Shown here piece after piece: positions 24,641 to 38,465 of a DNA stretch of 64,000 nucleotides; positions within the stretch are counted from its first letter, which is position 1, and each line of letters opens with the position of its first letter. The position numbers were made by a program, and so were the translations under genes. The DNA comes from Isoetes taiwanensis (taxonomy: Eukaryota > Streptophyta > Lycopodiopsida > Isoetales > Isoetaceae): positions 507,814 to 571,813 of the forward strand of contig JAJEKV010000058.1 in the NCBI GenBank assembly GCA_021234155.1, given 5' to 3'. Below the pieces are notes generated by a model. The model worked only from the letters and a program-made list of their open reading frames with translations. It was not told the origin of the DNA and made no database searches.

Positions 24641-26724
24641 AAATCTGCGAAAAACTATCATTATTGAGGATTCTGATTTAAATTTCATTGTTGGCATTGA
24701 GGTGCTTAAAACTAATGTTGCTTCTAAACTCAATATCAAAGGTCTCTCTCTCTTGATCCCAATTCAAGTGTCTTTGGTCTCCCATCATTGAGAAAATTAG
24801 AAAGAAGCTAAATCTTTATAAGGATTGTTTGAGCCTTGCTGGCAGTGGCCTAGTTCCTTTAACCAATCTTTAAAATTATGCATTAATTTTATGCATGAAT
24901 AGGTAGCAGGATGCTTAGTTCTAGTTTGTAAAACATAATGACTAGTTCTGGTTTGAAAAACTGAAGATTCGGCCTGATTGCCATTCATATATGGATTTAG
25001 TATGGACATAGAATGTGTTAACTTTGACATTTCTATGTATAAAGCTGCAGAGGATTGAAGGTTATCTTTCCACTAAATCTAAGTAATATGGTTGTATTAG
25101 TTCAGCAAAAAAACCATTAAAACAAGTCTAGTTACATGGTTGTTATTAGTTTTATCTTATGTCGTCCAAAGCTTGCAGTTCAAATGGTAATATGAGTGTA
25201 AAACATGGCTGGACAAAGTCTTTAAGTGATTTTTGTTTTTTTTTTCTAGCAAGCTTTTACTGAACAAGAGCAAAATGCACATTGGATGAAGGTCGAAAAG
25301 CCAAGAATACCCAATGTACCTTTTGGCCCTTGCTGTTTTACCATTACCATGCTAATTCAATATTGGTTAGCTGCAGGTACATGGTATTCTTCTCCTACTG
25401 TGCTTTTGTGTTGTTATGGGAGGTGTTAGCTAAAAGAGAACATGGATCAAACAAAAGGACATGACTGAAGCAACTTGCATTTACCACTGAACTTTACTTT
25501 TACGCTGAAACCTTGTTTAACAAGCTACTGTGGCTGAGTCCCATATGCCTTTTATTTCCCTCTACTATGATATTGAAAGTTTTTTGCAATTGTTTCTATT
25601 GGTGGCACGGTATAATTGGATACTGTAGTTGTGAAGATGCATTTAAGTTGCAAATGCTATGTGCCTAAATTGTATGCGGAAACGGGAGTTTCCATGCTCA
25701 TTTTGTACCACTGTTATGATAATATACAATAACCTCATTCTAGAAATACAAGGTGGAATAATTTACAGTTAAGTTATGCTGTGGTAAAATAGGTCCTGTA
25801 CAGGCATACCCCACAAACGAGGATCGCTATGTATGGTCCAAATCGAGGAATAAAGGGGTTATATGCCCATCCGATAGCTCTCAATGCCTGGAGTAACCCC
25901 CCGTGTGAATATGCACCCAAACCAAAGGGGGTTTCAGGGGGATTTTAATTTAAATGCGTTGCATGCAATAGTTTGTGTTAATAATGTTAATGGTAGTTGT
26001 TGTAACCCCCCGTGTGAATATGCACCCAAACCAAAGGGGGTTTCAAAGGGATTTTAATTTAAATGTGTTGCATGCAATAGTTTGTGTTAATAATGTTAAT
26101 GGTAGTTGTTGTGTGTTGGTTGTCATATTGAAAAAAAAATTGGGCCCTTCGGGCCATAACTAAAGCAAACATAGCTAAACTTTATGGGTTTAAATACTAA
26201 TTACTAAGAAGCACAATAATATCAAGACAAACAAATTATTTCTATCGCAAACAACTATGAGTATATTTTGTGTAATCATTAGGACAAGTACACGTTCTCG
26301 GAATTGAACAAGTGGAAATCTATCAACAACAATATTGATTGATATTTTTCTTTTCAGACCAGAGTCAATGCTCTGGTTTGTTTGGTGCACATGGATCTTG
26401 CTATGCTCAAGCAAGATTAATACATACTTTCCACATGTGTGTGCATAGTGGTCCACCCATCTGCAATACTCTCAACCTCCTAGCCACGAATGGCTTCACC
26501 ATGACAATCATGACAACTTGCACCATGACAAGCATGTAACAACTTGTACCATGACAGGTTTGGCCCATTTGGACCAAAACAAACTGCGGAGTCCCGAATT
26601 AACTACATACTAAATCTGCAGCAACAAATAAAAAGATCCTTCTTACTTATAGGAGTTTGTCCCGCGTGCACAACTTAAGGCATTGTTAGAGTAACAAACA
26701 AGTATATGGAATTGAATACTTGGA
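24641..26724. other. Non-coding part of the duplication, right copy
   Basis: No gene recognised; equivalent to about 790-2,775. Confidence 0.5.
25893..26112. repeat. Tandem duplication of about 110 bp
   Basis: Two adjacent units beginning AACCCCCCGTGTGAATATGC and ending GGTAGTTGTTGT. The left copy has one unit (from about 2,059). Confidence 0.9.
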
Positions 26725-27590
26725 AGATGAACATACACCAAGTGTTCTTGTGATTTATTACATACTCTATGAACTACATAGCCAAGAGCTGATGGAGTCA
26801 ACAATGATCTAGAATTATATGTTGGTGCATTTGCTCTTGGGTGCTACTACTGAGGAAGGTGTTGCTCCTACGGTTTGTGTAACTTACGCAATTGGTATAG
26901 CAGCTGGTATTGGCATGGCTCCCAGCGTTGTTCATGTTGTAGCGATTAAAGGTTACGAAGATCCGAGTTTACATTTACTTCCTCAAGACACGCTTGCGAA
27001 ACACCTAGAGTAAAACCGTCCTGCTGATGATAAAAGTATCTGTACTTAGAGAATAAAAGTATACGTACTCAGAGAAGATGCACACATATACAAAACCACC
27101 ATTCTTAAAAACGGAAGATTCCGCATCAAAGGTGCCAATACATGCTACTCACCAATCCATTATTATAAGCTTACAAAAGGATGTTTCATTATAATTGCAT
27201 TGCATAGGGAATAATACAGTTTGGAAGAATGAGACATAATTTGCATGCATAGCCAAATACGTTTATTTCTATCTGAAATGGATAAGCATTCCAAGTAAAG
27301 CATAAAGATATAATACATAGGGAGGCAAAAGGGTTTTCAACTTCTATTTCCTACGACCCAGCTCTATCATTCTCAGTATTTGTTCTATCTGGTTCTGTCC
27401 ACATGTGCATTTGTAGAGAAAAATGGCCTATCGGCCTCACCATGACTTTCTAAGAGTGGTTTTATTCTATTGGAATAAGCCAGCAACACATCTCCATCGA
27501 AAGCATTCACGCGGCAAATCGGATTACGGACTACCAAGTCGGATCATGCGATCGCTTGAATATCTAGCATAATATCTAGAGGTTCTTTAA
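26725..27590. repeat. Dispersed repeat present three times, copy 2
   Basis: Homologous to 2,776-3,660 and 49,196-50,100. It contains a 64-codon frame (26,819-27,013) with GVAPTVCVTYAIGIAAGIGM. Confidence 0.85.
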
Positions 27591-29079
27591 AAAGCCACAA
27601 TCGCTTACAAATCCAATCAAAGGTGGGACGAGAGTTTTACAATATGGTCTTGTCTGCAGGATATTAGTAGAATCTAGTGACTGCTCTTTTACAACTACAT
27701 TTGTTGGACCAGGAATCACAGAAAACAAGACAGGAATCACGGACTAGGAAAGCCAGGGTTGCATATAGTTTTCTAAATAGAAAGGATACATGCTGATCTA
27801 GAAGAAAAATACTTTGAATCTTAATGGGAAAAAATTCTCAACAGCAGGACCTTTTTGTGGAGCTTCAGAATCAGGAAGAAAGGCTAGAAATATCCCATAT
27901 TCGATTGTCCTTACGACCCTGGCTGAAGTTTTTCTAAACATATCTAGGAAGGCGAAGCTTGAAGCTTTCTTGGCAGAGATTAAGTGGTTTACCTGTAACG
28001 ACATGTTCCTGTTGGCGCTGAAAACCCTCTTGGCTTGATGAAACGTGAGCCCGTTTGATCTTCCCGATGACTCTAGCCCTGCCCAAAAAGAACAATTACT
28101 CTAAAATATTTGTCCGAATCTTGCACTTCTTCCTCTATCCGAGTCTTGCACTTCTTCCTATATGTGAAATCTAAAAAGTAGTAGCCAGGCATAGGGTTCT
28201 GAATAACCCTAGCTCTGCTACCAAGCAGCTCTGGGTGCAGCTCCTCAAGCACAACAATTTAGGCTGAACAATCGAGAACAATATTTTTTGTTAAGAAAAG
28301 AATCAGCCATGAATAAAGCTCCGACTTTTGAAATCCTAAAACAATTTTATCGACATCTGCATGGCTCCAAAACTCCATGACCATAGGATTGCATTTCTTA
28401 TTCAAAATCAACGGCTCAGAAAGAGTGCACTCTAGATATACCGTTTAGTACATCTGCACGAATACAGCAATGAAATCATAGTAAAACCATGTCAGAAAAG
28501 GTATAAAAACACAAAAGTAACCCCCCGTTATTATGCTAGATATTTGCTTACGAGTGTTCACATGCTGAAATTCTATAAAAAAAAAGGTATTTTGGAAAGA
28601 ATAAGCAAAATAAAGGGAAAGATGTCTTATTAATGGTCTTGTAGCAAATATTGAAAGATTAAGTGCATTGCATATGCACTTACAGATGAAAGCATTTCTG
28701 CAGTTTAAAATAAGTGGTTAAAGTAAGGGATAAGTGATCATTGGTAAGGCTGCATATAAGGAATAGTGATCTTACAAAGACATGAAGTGGGAAAATTTGT
28801 TAAAGTGGACACGTTTGGCAAACATGCATGGAAACATGCATTGCAGTTAAAAGATTTATATGCAAGGCTTGTATTCTGGGCCATTGGATTCAATTCACTT
28901 GTTCATAAAGTTGAGATCATAATATGGTGTTAAAAAAAAAAGTTTTGGTACTTCTGGCCATTGTTTAATGCCCCATCTTTAACGAGCTCGGTTAAATGTA
29001 TGGAATGATAAGGCTACTGCGGGATTGATTGATGTAGCTAGAATTGCTAGTAGGGTTGTTGTCTGTACTAGTTGGCTCT

Positions 29080-29111
<32 letters not shown>

Positions 29112-30385
29112 CTCTTTTCGCGAGACTGAGCTCCCTATTCATGCATCTGGACTCAGTCTAGATGTAGAAGTCGTGATCCCTGCTCGTGGGCTGCGGCATG
29201 TGGCCACTAGAGATTGCGGGAGCCCCATGAGAGTGGCAGCTCCCCCACATGCTTCTCTAAGATCAGATCCTCAGTTTCTTTATTTGTTAGATCAATCGAT
29301 GCCCTGTAGTGTATAAATTTCCTTGTTGCAGACCCTATTCTCCAACTCTCAGTCATGGCAGTGACCTTTGGGCCTCCCACAGGTATTTGATTCTATCTGA
29401 GTGCAAACCTTATCATGTTCTTAAGGAGGCTGGCCAAGGGAGTTGTCGGCCAGGGGTAGCGTGGATGCAGCGGGCACCCTCCTGAAAGTACTGCTATTGC
29501 ATAATGCAAGGCCCTCTGGGGGGGGGTTTCAGGCTTGTTGAGAATGACAACTTTCATGGTAGCACGTTCATGGAGCAGCCAGAACCTCTTGTGCCAGATG
29601 CGAGCCAAAGGAAGAAAGTGTGGAGGGAGTGGAAAGGAGGCATGTCAGGATAAGGGATGGCGATTTGTAGAGCCATTATGTTTGTTCGAGGATAGAGGGT
29701 CAGGGAAGCAGGATTTTGGAGGGAAGAAACCTCGGTTAGCCAAGAGGGTGGAAGAACAAGAGGCCAAGGATGAGCTGTGGTCGGGCAGTAGATGAGCCTT
29801 GTTCTCTTGACGTTAGTGTGACAGTAAGTATAGGCGATTTAGATGTTAGGAAAGCATTGTATGTGTATGTGTGCAAATTCCTAGATGAAGAATGCATCTC
29901 TGGTATGGTGAGCCAGGAACGTGGCTCTTTGAGTTAGATCACGTGCACATCCAATGTGTTCTTCGAGTTGATGTGAGCAAACTTAGCAATCCCGCCACAA
30001 TGAACGTGAAGCTGAAGAAATACCTTGGTTGGGACAGTCACAAGCCTGCTGGGGGGAATTATTATATGCAAGGCTTTGAAGGACATGAAGTTGCACTGTT
30101 ACGAGAGTATGATTGGCTATTGCATGAAAGACTTGAGGAAGATGCATTTTAGGCAGCATGTGAAGAATGTCACTGCAGAGCAAATGGAAAGGAGGAGAAA
30201 GTTGTATGCATTATATGGCGCTGGAAGTATCAAGTCATGTGTGGCATTGGATAACCGGAATCTATTGGCTAGAGCTTTCCACTTTGTTCTGTATCATGGC
30301 AAATCAGTGCTTCGTTGGAGCAAGCTGTGACTGCCATGCTAAGAACACATAAGTTTGTTTTGAGCAGCACATGGGTGTTGCCCAT
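27591..30385. other. Unrecognised sequence with decayed coding remnant, right copy
   Basis: 27,591-29,040 shows nothing recognisable. 29,044-30,330 carries the better-preserved copy of the coding remnant: KLKKYLGWDSHKPAGGNYYM, then MQGFEGHEVALLREYDWLLH, then in another frame QMERRRKLYALYGAGSIK. No family recognised. Confidence 0.4.
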
Positions 30386-33300
30386 CAGTGTTGTCAGGTA
30401 CGTCAGGTACGTCAGGTACGATACGGGTACGGTATGTATTTAACATACTAATACGTATTCCATACCTCCTAGTTTAAAAGTACTTTAAATATGTTTTTCG
30501 TATTTGTTAAATACTTGTAAAATACGTATAATACGTACTTAACGTATAGTACGTTAAGTACTTCATGCCAATTTTTAAAAACAGTTCTAAATTCTAAAAT
30601 AGCTGCAATTACAATGGATTTTCAGCTTCAAGCAATAGATCATACTATAGTCTCCATAAATAATTGTTTTCTCAAAAACTTTAGCTAAGAGTAGCTATAT
30701 TTAATGTTTGCATTCTTCATAATGAAACTTAAGTTTGAAAGCTTAAACAAAATATGCTTAAAATAATAAGAAAAAGAGAATCGATCAAAGTCCATCATCC
30801 CCTTCCTCCTCGTCATCTTCATCCTCAGACTCCTATTTCCAACTCCTATTTCCAGAGACATTCTTCGTAACATTTTTGGTACAAAGATCCCAATATTTGC
30901 TCGGCACAGGTGGCATTGTTCTCTACTTGATCAAAACTGAATATTGAAGGAAAAAACCAGACTTGAAATATAAAATCAGACTTGAAATATAAAATCAAAA
31001 TTGATGTACAAAATCAGAACTTGTAAAATCAGAATTGATGTACAATAATTTGTGTAGCAATAATTACTTGGTTATTACATAAAGTAGCTGCACAGAATAA
31101 TCAATCCTTTACCTGGTTATTTCATAAAGTAGCAACACAGAAATACAGGAAGCACAAATAACAAGAGCCTTTCTAGTCATTCAGGCCCTTCATAAAGCAG
31201 TAGTATAGGAAACATACAGTGCATAACATAGTGCTTTCAATCATGTACACGTATCTACTTGCTCACTTGCACTTGTCAAAGACGTACGTTAAACGGAGTA
31301 GCCACCTGTCTAGCTCCACTTATTCTAAAATAGAAACCAGGTCTGCTGTTCTAGATTCCATGTAAAATTCAAGTACAATGTGTAAAAGCAGCCAACCATT
31401 AGAAGAAGACGCAAGGCGACACATGTCATATCTCGGGGCTCTTAGTTAACGCAGAAAGGAACAAGGCAACTGCCTGGTATGTGATCTTGTAGGCTTTTAT
31501 GCAAATGCCTTAGGTCAACCATTTGATCTACAAGAAGTACAAATAACAAGAGCCTCTCTAGCTGGTCAAATTTTCTATTCAGTGCAGCTACAGGGCTAAT
31601 GGATGTATCTGTCTTGCTTAACAGCATAAAAATCATACCGTGTGCAATGTAACACTCTCAATCTCCTACACGTCTATGCTCGTTCAACTCCACATGTCAA
31701 AGACGCAAATTAAACTGAATGGCCACCTGCCTAGCTTTAGATGTAAAAGGCCGGCATTAAACGGAATAGCATTTTGCTGTCAAAGAATATGTCATTCGCT
31801 ATCAAAGTTGAGGCAGTCAAGCACTCAAAATGTAGGCAATAATTGAAACACACATGGCAAAGACACTTTTCTGCCAATTGCCTCCATAAGGCCCAGGAGT
31901 TTGAACAGATCAACCATTTCATAGCTGTTCCTATGCAGTATAGCAATAGGGCTATTGCCACAGACATTCAATAGCATCCCTCAAGCCATGGCAGCAAGAT
32001 TTCTGCCTCTTCCATGTGCCACATATTGGCAATCTAATTCATAATATCTATGGCAATCAATTAGGCAACAAAGGGTGCTTAATCTCCGGGCTCCTAATTA
32101 AAACAGAGAGGCAAGTTATTGCATGCTTTATGTACTTGCATACGGCATGGCCCCCACAATAAGATAGTATGTATAGCAGTTTGGAAGCGAAGTCTGCATT
32201 TACCTCAGATAAAGAATCAGACCAACTCCATGAGCAGCCATAGTGCCTTGACAAGTGTTTGTGCTCCAGACTTCACTTCACTTCTTGTTTGAAAAAACTC
32301 ACTGCAAAACAAAATACCATGCTTCAGGAGCTTTCATTATCATTCATAAAAGTAAATTAAACTTAAACTTTTGTTTGTGTATTCTATTATTCCCACATAA
32401 AAATACCACTTTGAAGCCATGGGTTGTACCTGCACAAGGATAGGACCAATAAATTCTGCTAGAGGCAGTACCCGTTCAACAAAAAGATGGACATGTCCCT
32501 CTGGATCTTTCAGCCGTTTCATGTGTGTTCCAAATCTAAATCCAAACAAAAAACTTAGAGATGATGCCAAATTATCTTACCAAAAGGTAAGGTGCACCAT
32601 GAACTTTGAGTAAGGCAAGAAACTAAACCTGCTGTACTTGAGTGATCACATCAAGAACCTGCCAGAAATGAAAGGACTTACAAAGGCTTCTGGTAGTTGG
32701 AAAAAATAGATGCAATATTTAGAAGCCTTACCGACTTTGGAGACAGGGTCTCTATTTGGTCAAATGCGTTTAGCCTGCCACTCTCTGCATGTTTCTGTAG
32801 ATCAAAAAAACTTGAGCGGACCTATATAAACGTAAAATGAATACTTTTTTAAAATACTTACACCACTAGGAAAACCCTCCAAAAACTCTCTTCGATCTGC
32901 TCCCAGACCCAAAGCAAGTCAAAATACGAAATGGTAAGTGAGCTACAATTTTTTGCTGGGAAGAACTTTATAAGAATTGCTGGAACTAAGAAACGAAGGT
33001 GCTTACCAAGAGTAGGGTTGAAGTTACTAGCCTTTCTTCCGAGAAAAACCAATGGAGCCAACACAGAGACAACGAGCAAGCAAACTACTGGAAATCCGGC
33101 AACCTCTATTCCTTTAGGGTAAAGGAAAGAGGAAAAAACAGAGAGAGAGGGAAAATTGTGACGAGGGTTTTGTTTTTCCCCTTGTTTTTTTTTTTTTAAT
33201 CTAAATGTCATTTTGGCCCATTTTTGTATTTAAGGCATTTGGAGGTTTTTTTTGGGTTAAATACGTACTATACGTATTTTTCGGACCAATACGTTAAGTA

Positions 33301-34527
33301 CGGTATTAAACAAAATGATTGGAAATTTGGCAAAGCAACTTTAAGGTATAGTACGTATAGTACTATGCAAGAGGTATTATACGTACCCATAGGTAAAATA
33401 CGCGTACGTAAACAACACTGTTGCCCATGAATTGCGCCTTCATATCGCAGCAACAGGTGGAGACGGCTTGGAGGCTGACACTAAATCTGGGAAGTGCTTC
33501 TATTCGAGATGTACGGTCAGTTATCTTTGGCACACCTCTTGGAATTGTCCCTATGGAGAAGGTGGGGAAAAGGAGGACGCATATTTGGGATGAAGTACAA
33601 AACTCTGATGAAGAAACAAATGATGAGGAGCACTTGGCGGCCTTTGAGGAAACTATTGCCCCTGCTGACACCCCTTATGAGCCTTGGCCAGAATTCATTC
33701 CGTTGCATATAGGCGACCAGAGCCTTCATGTTGATTAGTCTCGTGTGGTGCTGTTCTTCGTTTCTTGACATGTAGATATTGTTGTTTTTGTAGGCGTCGT
33801 AGTGGATCAGGTTGCTCAAGCTGTGGATGATAATCAACATATACAGTGATTCAGAGGCATAACTGACAAAGGATGTGCATAGTTGTAATGTAAATGTTGT
33901 TGCTGCCAAGAAATCAGAGTGCTTCCATGTGCATGTTGATGTTGACTTGCTATCCAAGGAAGTTCTGACAGCAATTAGAGATGCAAAGGATAGTTTATGC
34001 AACAGTTTGCAGAGGATGCAGGATGCCTTGGAATGCCTTGAGATGGAGGACCTGAAGATATTACTGAGGCAAAGACGATATTTTCGTGGACGTGTTAACT
34101 TGCTGAAAGGAGTTCTTGTGCGCCATCTTAATGCCTTGGATCGTATGGCGAGCAGGCATCGTGGAACTATGGAGGCATAGAAGCTTATGGAGTGTGTAGT
34201 TCAAGTGTTGTACTTACCATACTTGTACGGTACTGTAAGTATTTTACGTATCATACCTCGTAACGTACCTCTGAGTTTTTTACGTACCAAAAAAAAAAAC
34301 AGTACGTTAAAAGGTGCTGTTACCGTACCTATAAAATACGTATCGTACCTATAAAATACTTACAGTACCTATAAAACACGTACCGTACCTATAAAATACT
34401 TACCGTACTTGTGTTGAAAACTACCAAAATTTGACACAAAAACAATGCATTTTTTATTCCGTACGCACCGTCTAGTACGGTACGCTAAGTACTTGAAAGT
34501 TACCGTACCCGTACGGATACAACACTG
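30386..34527. mobile_element. TIR-bounded element rich in TACGTA / GTACGG motifs
   Basis: The left end starts CAGTGTTGTCAGGTACG with three tandem CAGGTACGT-like units; the right end finishes CGTACGGATACAACACTG. The outer nine bases are exact inverted repeats (CAGTGTTGT / ACAACACTG). Subterminal blocks 30,394-30,560, 33,255-33,420 and 34,205-34,520 are dense in TACGTA, GTACGGTACG and ACCTATAAAATACGTA repeats. A CAG-starting terminus with subterminal motif clusters fits the hAT superfamily, but no convincing 8-bp target duplication (TTGCCCAT vs GTTGTGAT) and no recognisable transposase were seen. Confidence 0.55.
33440..34180 (+). CDS. Unknown coding segment inside the TIR element, probably two exons
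   Basis: A 105-codon frame ends at 33,738 (SIRDVRSVIFGTPLGIVPME, then an acidic DEETNDEEHLAAFEET stretch). A second frame of 101 codons lies at 33,875-34,180, Leu-rich and helical in character (LLSKEVLTAIRDAKDSL, ALECLEMEDLKILLRQRR). A possible intron separates them, with a pyrimidine-rich TTTTTGTAG acceptor at about 33,793. Neither part matches a family I recognise. The left copy is cut off at 9,707 within the first part. It could be a captured host fragment or an element-specific protein. Confidence 0.35.
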
Positions 34528-35292
34528 GTTGTGATGTTGTAAAAGCATGGTTATGTTGGCTTATGTTACAAGTTTCAGTTTTGGTGTTCTAGAAATGTGC
34601 TTTTGTTGGCTTCTGTCACAAGTTTTATCCTTGTGTGGCAGCATGTCAAGCTCACATCCTTCTCCTCAATGTAAAGCTTGACACGATAATGTATTCTCTT
34701 TTCTTACCATGCTACTTGGTTATGTCAGTATTGTTGTTCCTGTTTTTTTTAATGTATTATTCAGTGGTTATGTTTCAATGGTTTGAACCCAATGGTTGCA
34801 AAATTAGATAGAGCAAAAGTTACGGATATCCAAACCCACCCTCCACCTACGAGTTGCCCTTAGCAGGGGGCAACCCAAAAAAGTGCTGGTGGACGTGAAA
34901 TTATGCCTCTTAATTTAGGCGAAATTTTGAAGTAATTCGAGACCGGTGTTCATTTCATATAAAATCTTACCCTCAAAAACCAAGGTTCAATAACATTTTG
35001 ATCAATACCATGGATGTCATATCTTGGCCGTTTGAGGATTGAATTCCAATATGCCCAATGCCCATGCCCAGGCATTGGGCATGGGCATGGGACAGGGTCC
35101 CATTGCAACGTTCACAATGTTCTTTTCAAAATGAAAGGATGACAGGGGGCGTCACAAGGTAAATCCCAAGAAAGAACCCATCCTTTAACTAACCATAACC
35201 GTTCTATTTTAATCACAACAGCATTTACAACGGCGCCCAATCTCGATCCCTTCTTAACCAAACCGCACAGGTCCGTCCAGTCTCTGTGACAA
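34528..35292 (+). promoter_or_regulatory. Centrin upstream region with a 12-bp perfect hairpin
   Basis: No gene. ATGCCCAATGCC at 35,051-35,062 is perfectly complementary to 35,071-35,082 with an 8-nt loop, followed by more GGGCATG repeats, about 210 bp upstream of the start codon. Function unknown. Confidence 0.45.
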
Positions 35293-36804
<1,512 letters not shown>

Positions 36805-37799
36805 GTGGATGAATTGTTTTGCCATCGTTGCACTGCTGCCTTCTGCATTGTACATATTGTACCTTGATGACCTTAAAATTGGGTGATCACTTCATGTATC
36901 ACAGTATGCTCTTTCAAGGAATTCCAATTTGTTGAGCCGATTCATGCATATGATATACTTGGAAGGCCACTTTATAGACTAACACCGTTAAGAATGGCCA
37001 TGATTTGCAGTTCAAAGAAAGTTCTGAATTAATTAGAAAAGTTTTTTCCATCAGGCTGAAAATCTCCTTGAGCAATCAGATAACTATATAAGCAAGTCCC
37101 AAAGTCTTAGATATAGGCCAAAACTTAACAGAAAATGCCCACTCAACATACATGTTTTTATCAAATCCTTAGCAGATAAGAGAAATTCAGGTTCATATGT
37201 GCATTAAAATCTTAGGCATTTTTTGTTTGACAAAAATGATGCAAACAGCTCTTAAAACTTGGTTTTCTAGAGCATCGTTCTCATTTCTTGATCCATATTA
37301 AGCCTATTTCATGCATCATTTTGTTGTGTCAGCTTCCAAAATGGTTGAACATCAGTTTGTAAAATCAATGACAAGGCCTTTGTTCACGGATTTTGAAGGG
37401 AGTGCTCTTAGTTTGAACGATAACAAATATGTTTGAACATGTCGTGTGAGGGGTGGATTTATTTACACTTTAATGACATTGAGTCTTTGACATTTTTTGC
37501 ACGCTGTTCCATTCCAAAGGAGCAAACAAAGTAATAATGTGGCCGAAATGTGAAATGTTATATTTATAACATAAGGTTTGCAATGGTGTGATTATGGTAT
37601 TCGTATGTGGAATGGTATTTTGCTGACGGTGGCAAGGGTGATTTGAAACCCTAGAATATTGGGCGGGCATCTTGGAGCTCTGGATGCCCGGTTGGCCGGA
37701 ACTGTGAGTTGTTCCTTGGGGTGCTCCAGGGATGGCGGAGCTGCCTCTAATGTGTCGTGGCTTTGGGTTGTTGCTTTTTTTGGAGTAACAATGTGTGCC
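36805..37799. other. 3' flank of centrin and intergenic DNA
   Basis: Centrin 3' UTR followed by AT-rich DNA; no gene. TAATGTGGCCGAAAT occurs at 37,535 and again at 38,321, on either side of the UGT fragment. Confidence 0.4.
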
Positions 37800-38115
37800 A
37801 TGGCTATGGCTATGGCGAAGAAACCTCATGTTCTGGTGTTTCCGACCCCCACTCCAGGCCATTCTAATCCATTGTTCTGGCTTGCCAAACGCCTTGCATC
37901 TGTTACGTTTGTTGATTCCGGCCGAATGTACAGTGCAGAAAAAGGGATCAAGGTGCTTTGTCTGCCTTCCGCTGGACCGGTTCTTTCCGACGAAATACCT
38001 GCAAGATCCTTGCGAACAAGCCGTTGGGCCTCTTTTCCAAGAGATTAATCGTCCCTGTTGTGTTATTGGGGATTATTTCTTGGCTTGGATCTGAGATTTG
38101 GCTAACCGGTGATGT
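37800..38115 (+). pseudogene. UDP-glycosyltransferase N-terminal fragment
   Basis: From the ATG at 37,800 the frame reads KKPHVLVFPTPTPGHSNPLF then WLAKRLAS, VTFVDSGRMYS and GIKVLCLPSAGP. This is the N-terminal acceptor-binding half of a family 1 plant UGT, with His of the PGHSNP motif at the usual catalytic position. Near 38,000-38,020 the frame shifts and continues as GPLFQEINRPCCVIGDYFLA, then ends at stops. The sugar-donor (PSPG) half is absent. A possible further remnant, KLPGSPSLPSILYPHVRDLP, lies at about 38,845-38,905. UGTs glycosylate small metabolites in the cytosol; this copy is broken. Confidence 0.85.
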
Positions 38116-38423
38116 CTTTGCATGTTCTTGTTTTGTTGGCTTCTGTTTTTGTGTATGGGCTTGAGAAACCTTCTTCTGGATTTGTATTGTGGGAATAATA
38201 GGTTTCAGCAGGATGGAAATGCTTGACAGGTATGGATGCTTTGTTGGCTTTGTTAAGCAGATTTATGTGGAATGTTCTTTTCATGACCTCTTTAATCTGT
38301 TTGAGCAGCCTGCTGCTGTCTAATGTGGCCGAAATTTCCAATGCTGTTTTTTTTTAAACAATATGCTGGCACTTACTTGTTTGATTACTGACTTGTTTGA
38401 TTAGTTAGTGGGCTTCGGCCCCT

Positions 38424-38465
38424 AGGCATACTAGGCATCCCTCTTCTGGGATTCCTAGTATGCCT
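38424..38465 (+). repeat. 18-bp near-perfect hairpin with 6-nt loop
   Basis: AGGCATACTAGGCATCCC pairs with GGGATTCCTAGTATGCCT (17 of 18). It is followed at 38,485-38,510 by GGAGTTCGACTCCCC, which resembles a tRNA T-arm, so the hairpin may belong to a tRNA-derived element. Too short for a typical miRNA precursor. Confidence 0.7.

Larger units (their letters stand above)
23838..33650. repeat. Segmental duplication, right copy
   Basis: Collinear partner of 1-9,707, inside an L1 on its left and inside the TIR element on its right. Private differences include the 110-bp tandem unit at 25,893-26,112 and a 29-T run at 29,082 where the left copy has about 12. Confidence 0.93.

Noticed and set aside
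31442..31967. Minus-strand frames inside the TACGTA-rich element as a hAT transposase
   Set aside because: I looked for DUF659 and hAT C-terminal dimerisation motifs and found none convincing; only an acidic stretch near 30,800-30,850 is mildly reminiscent.
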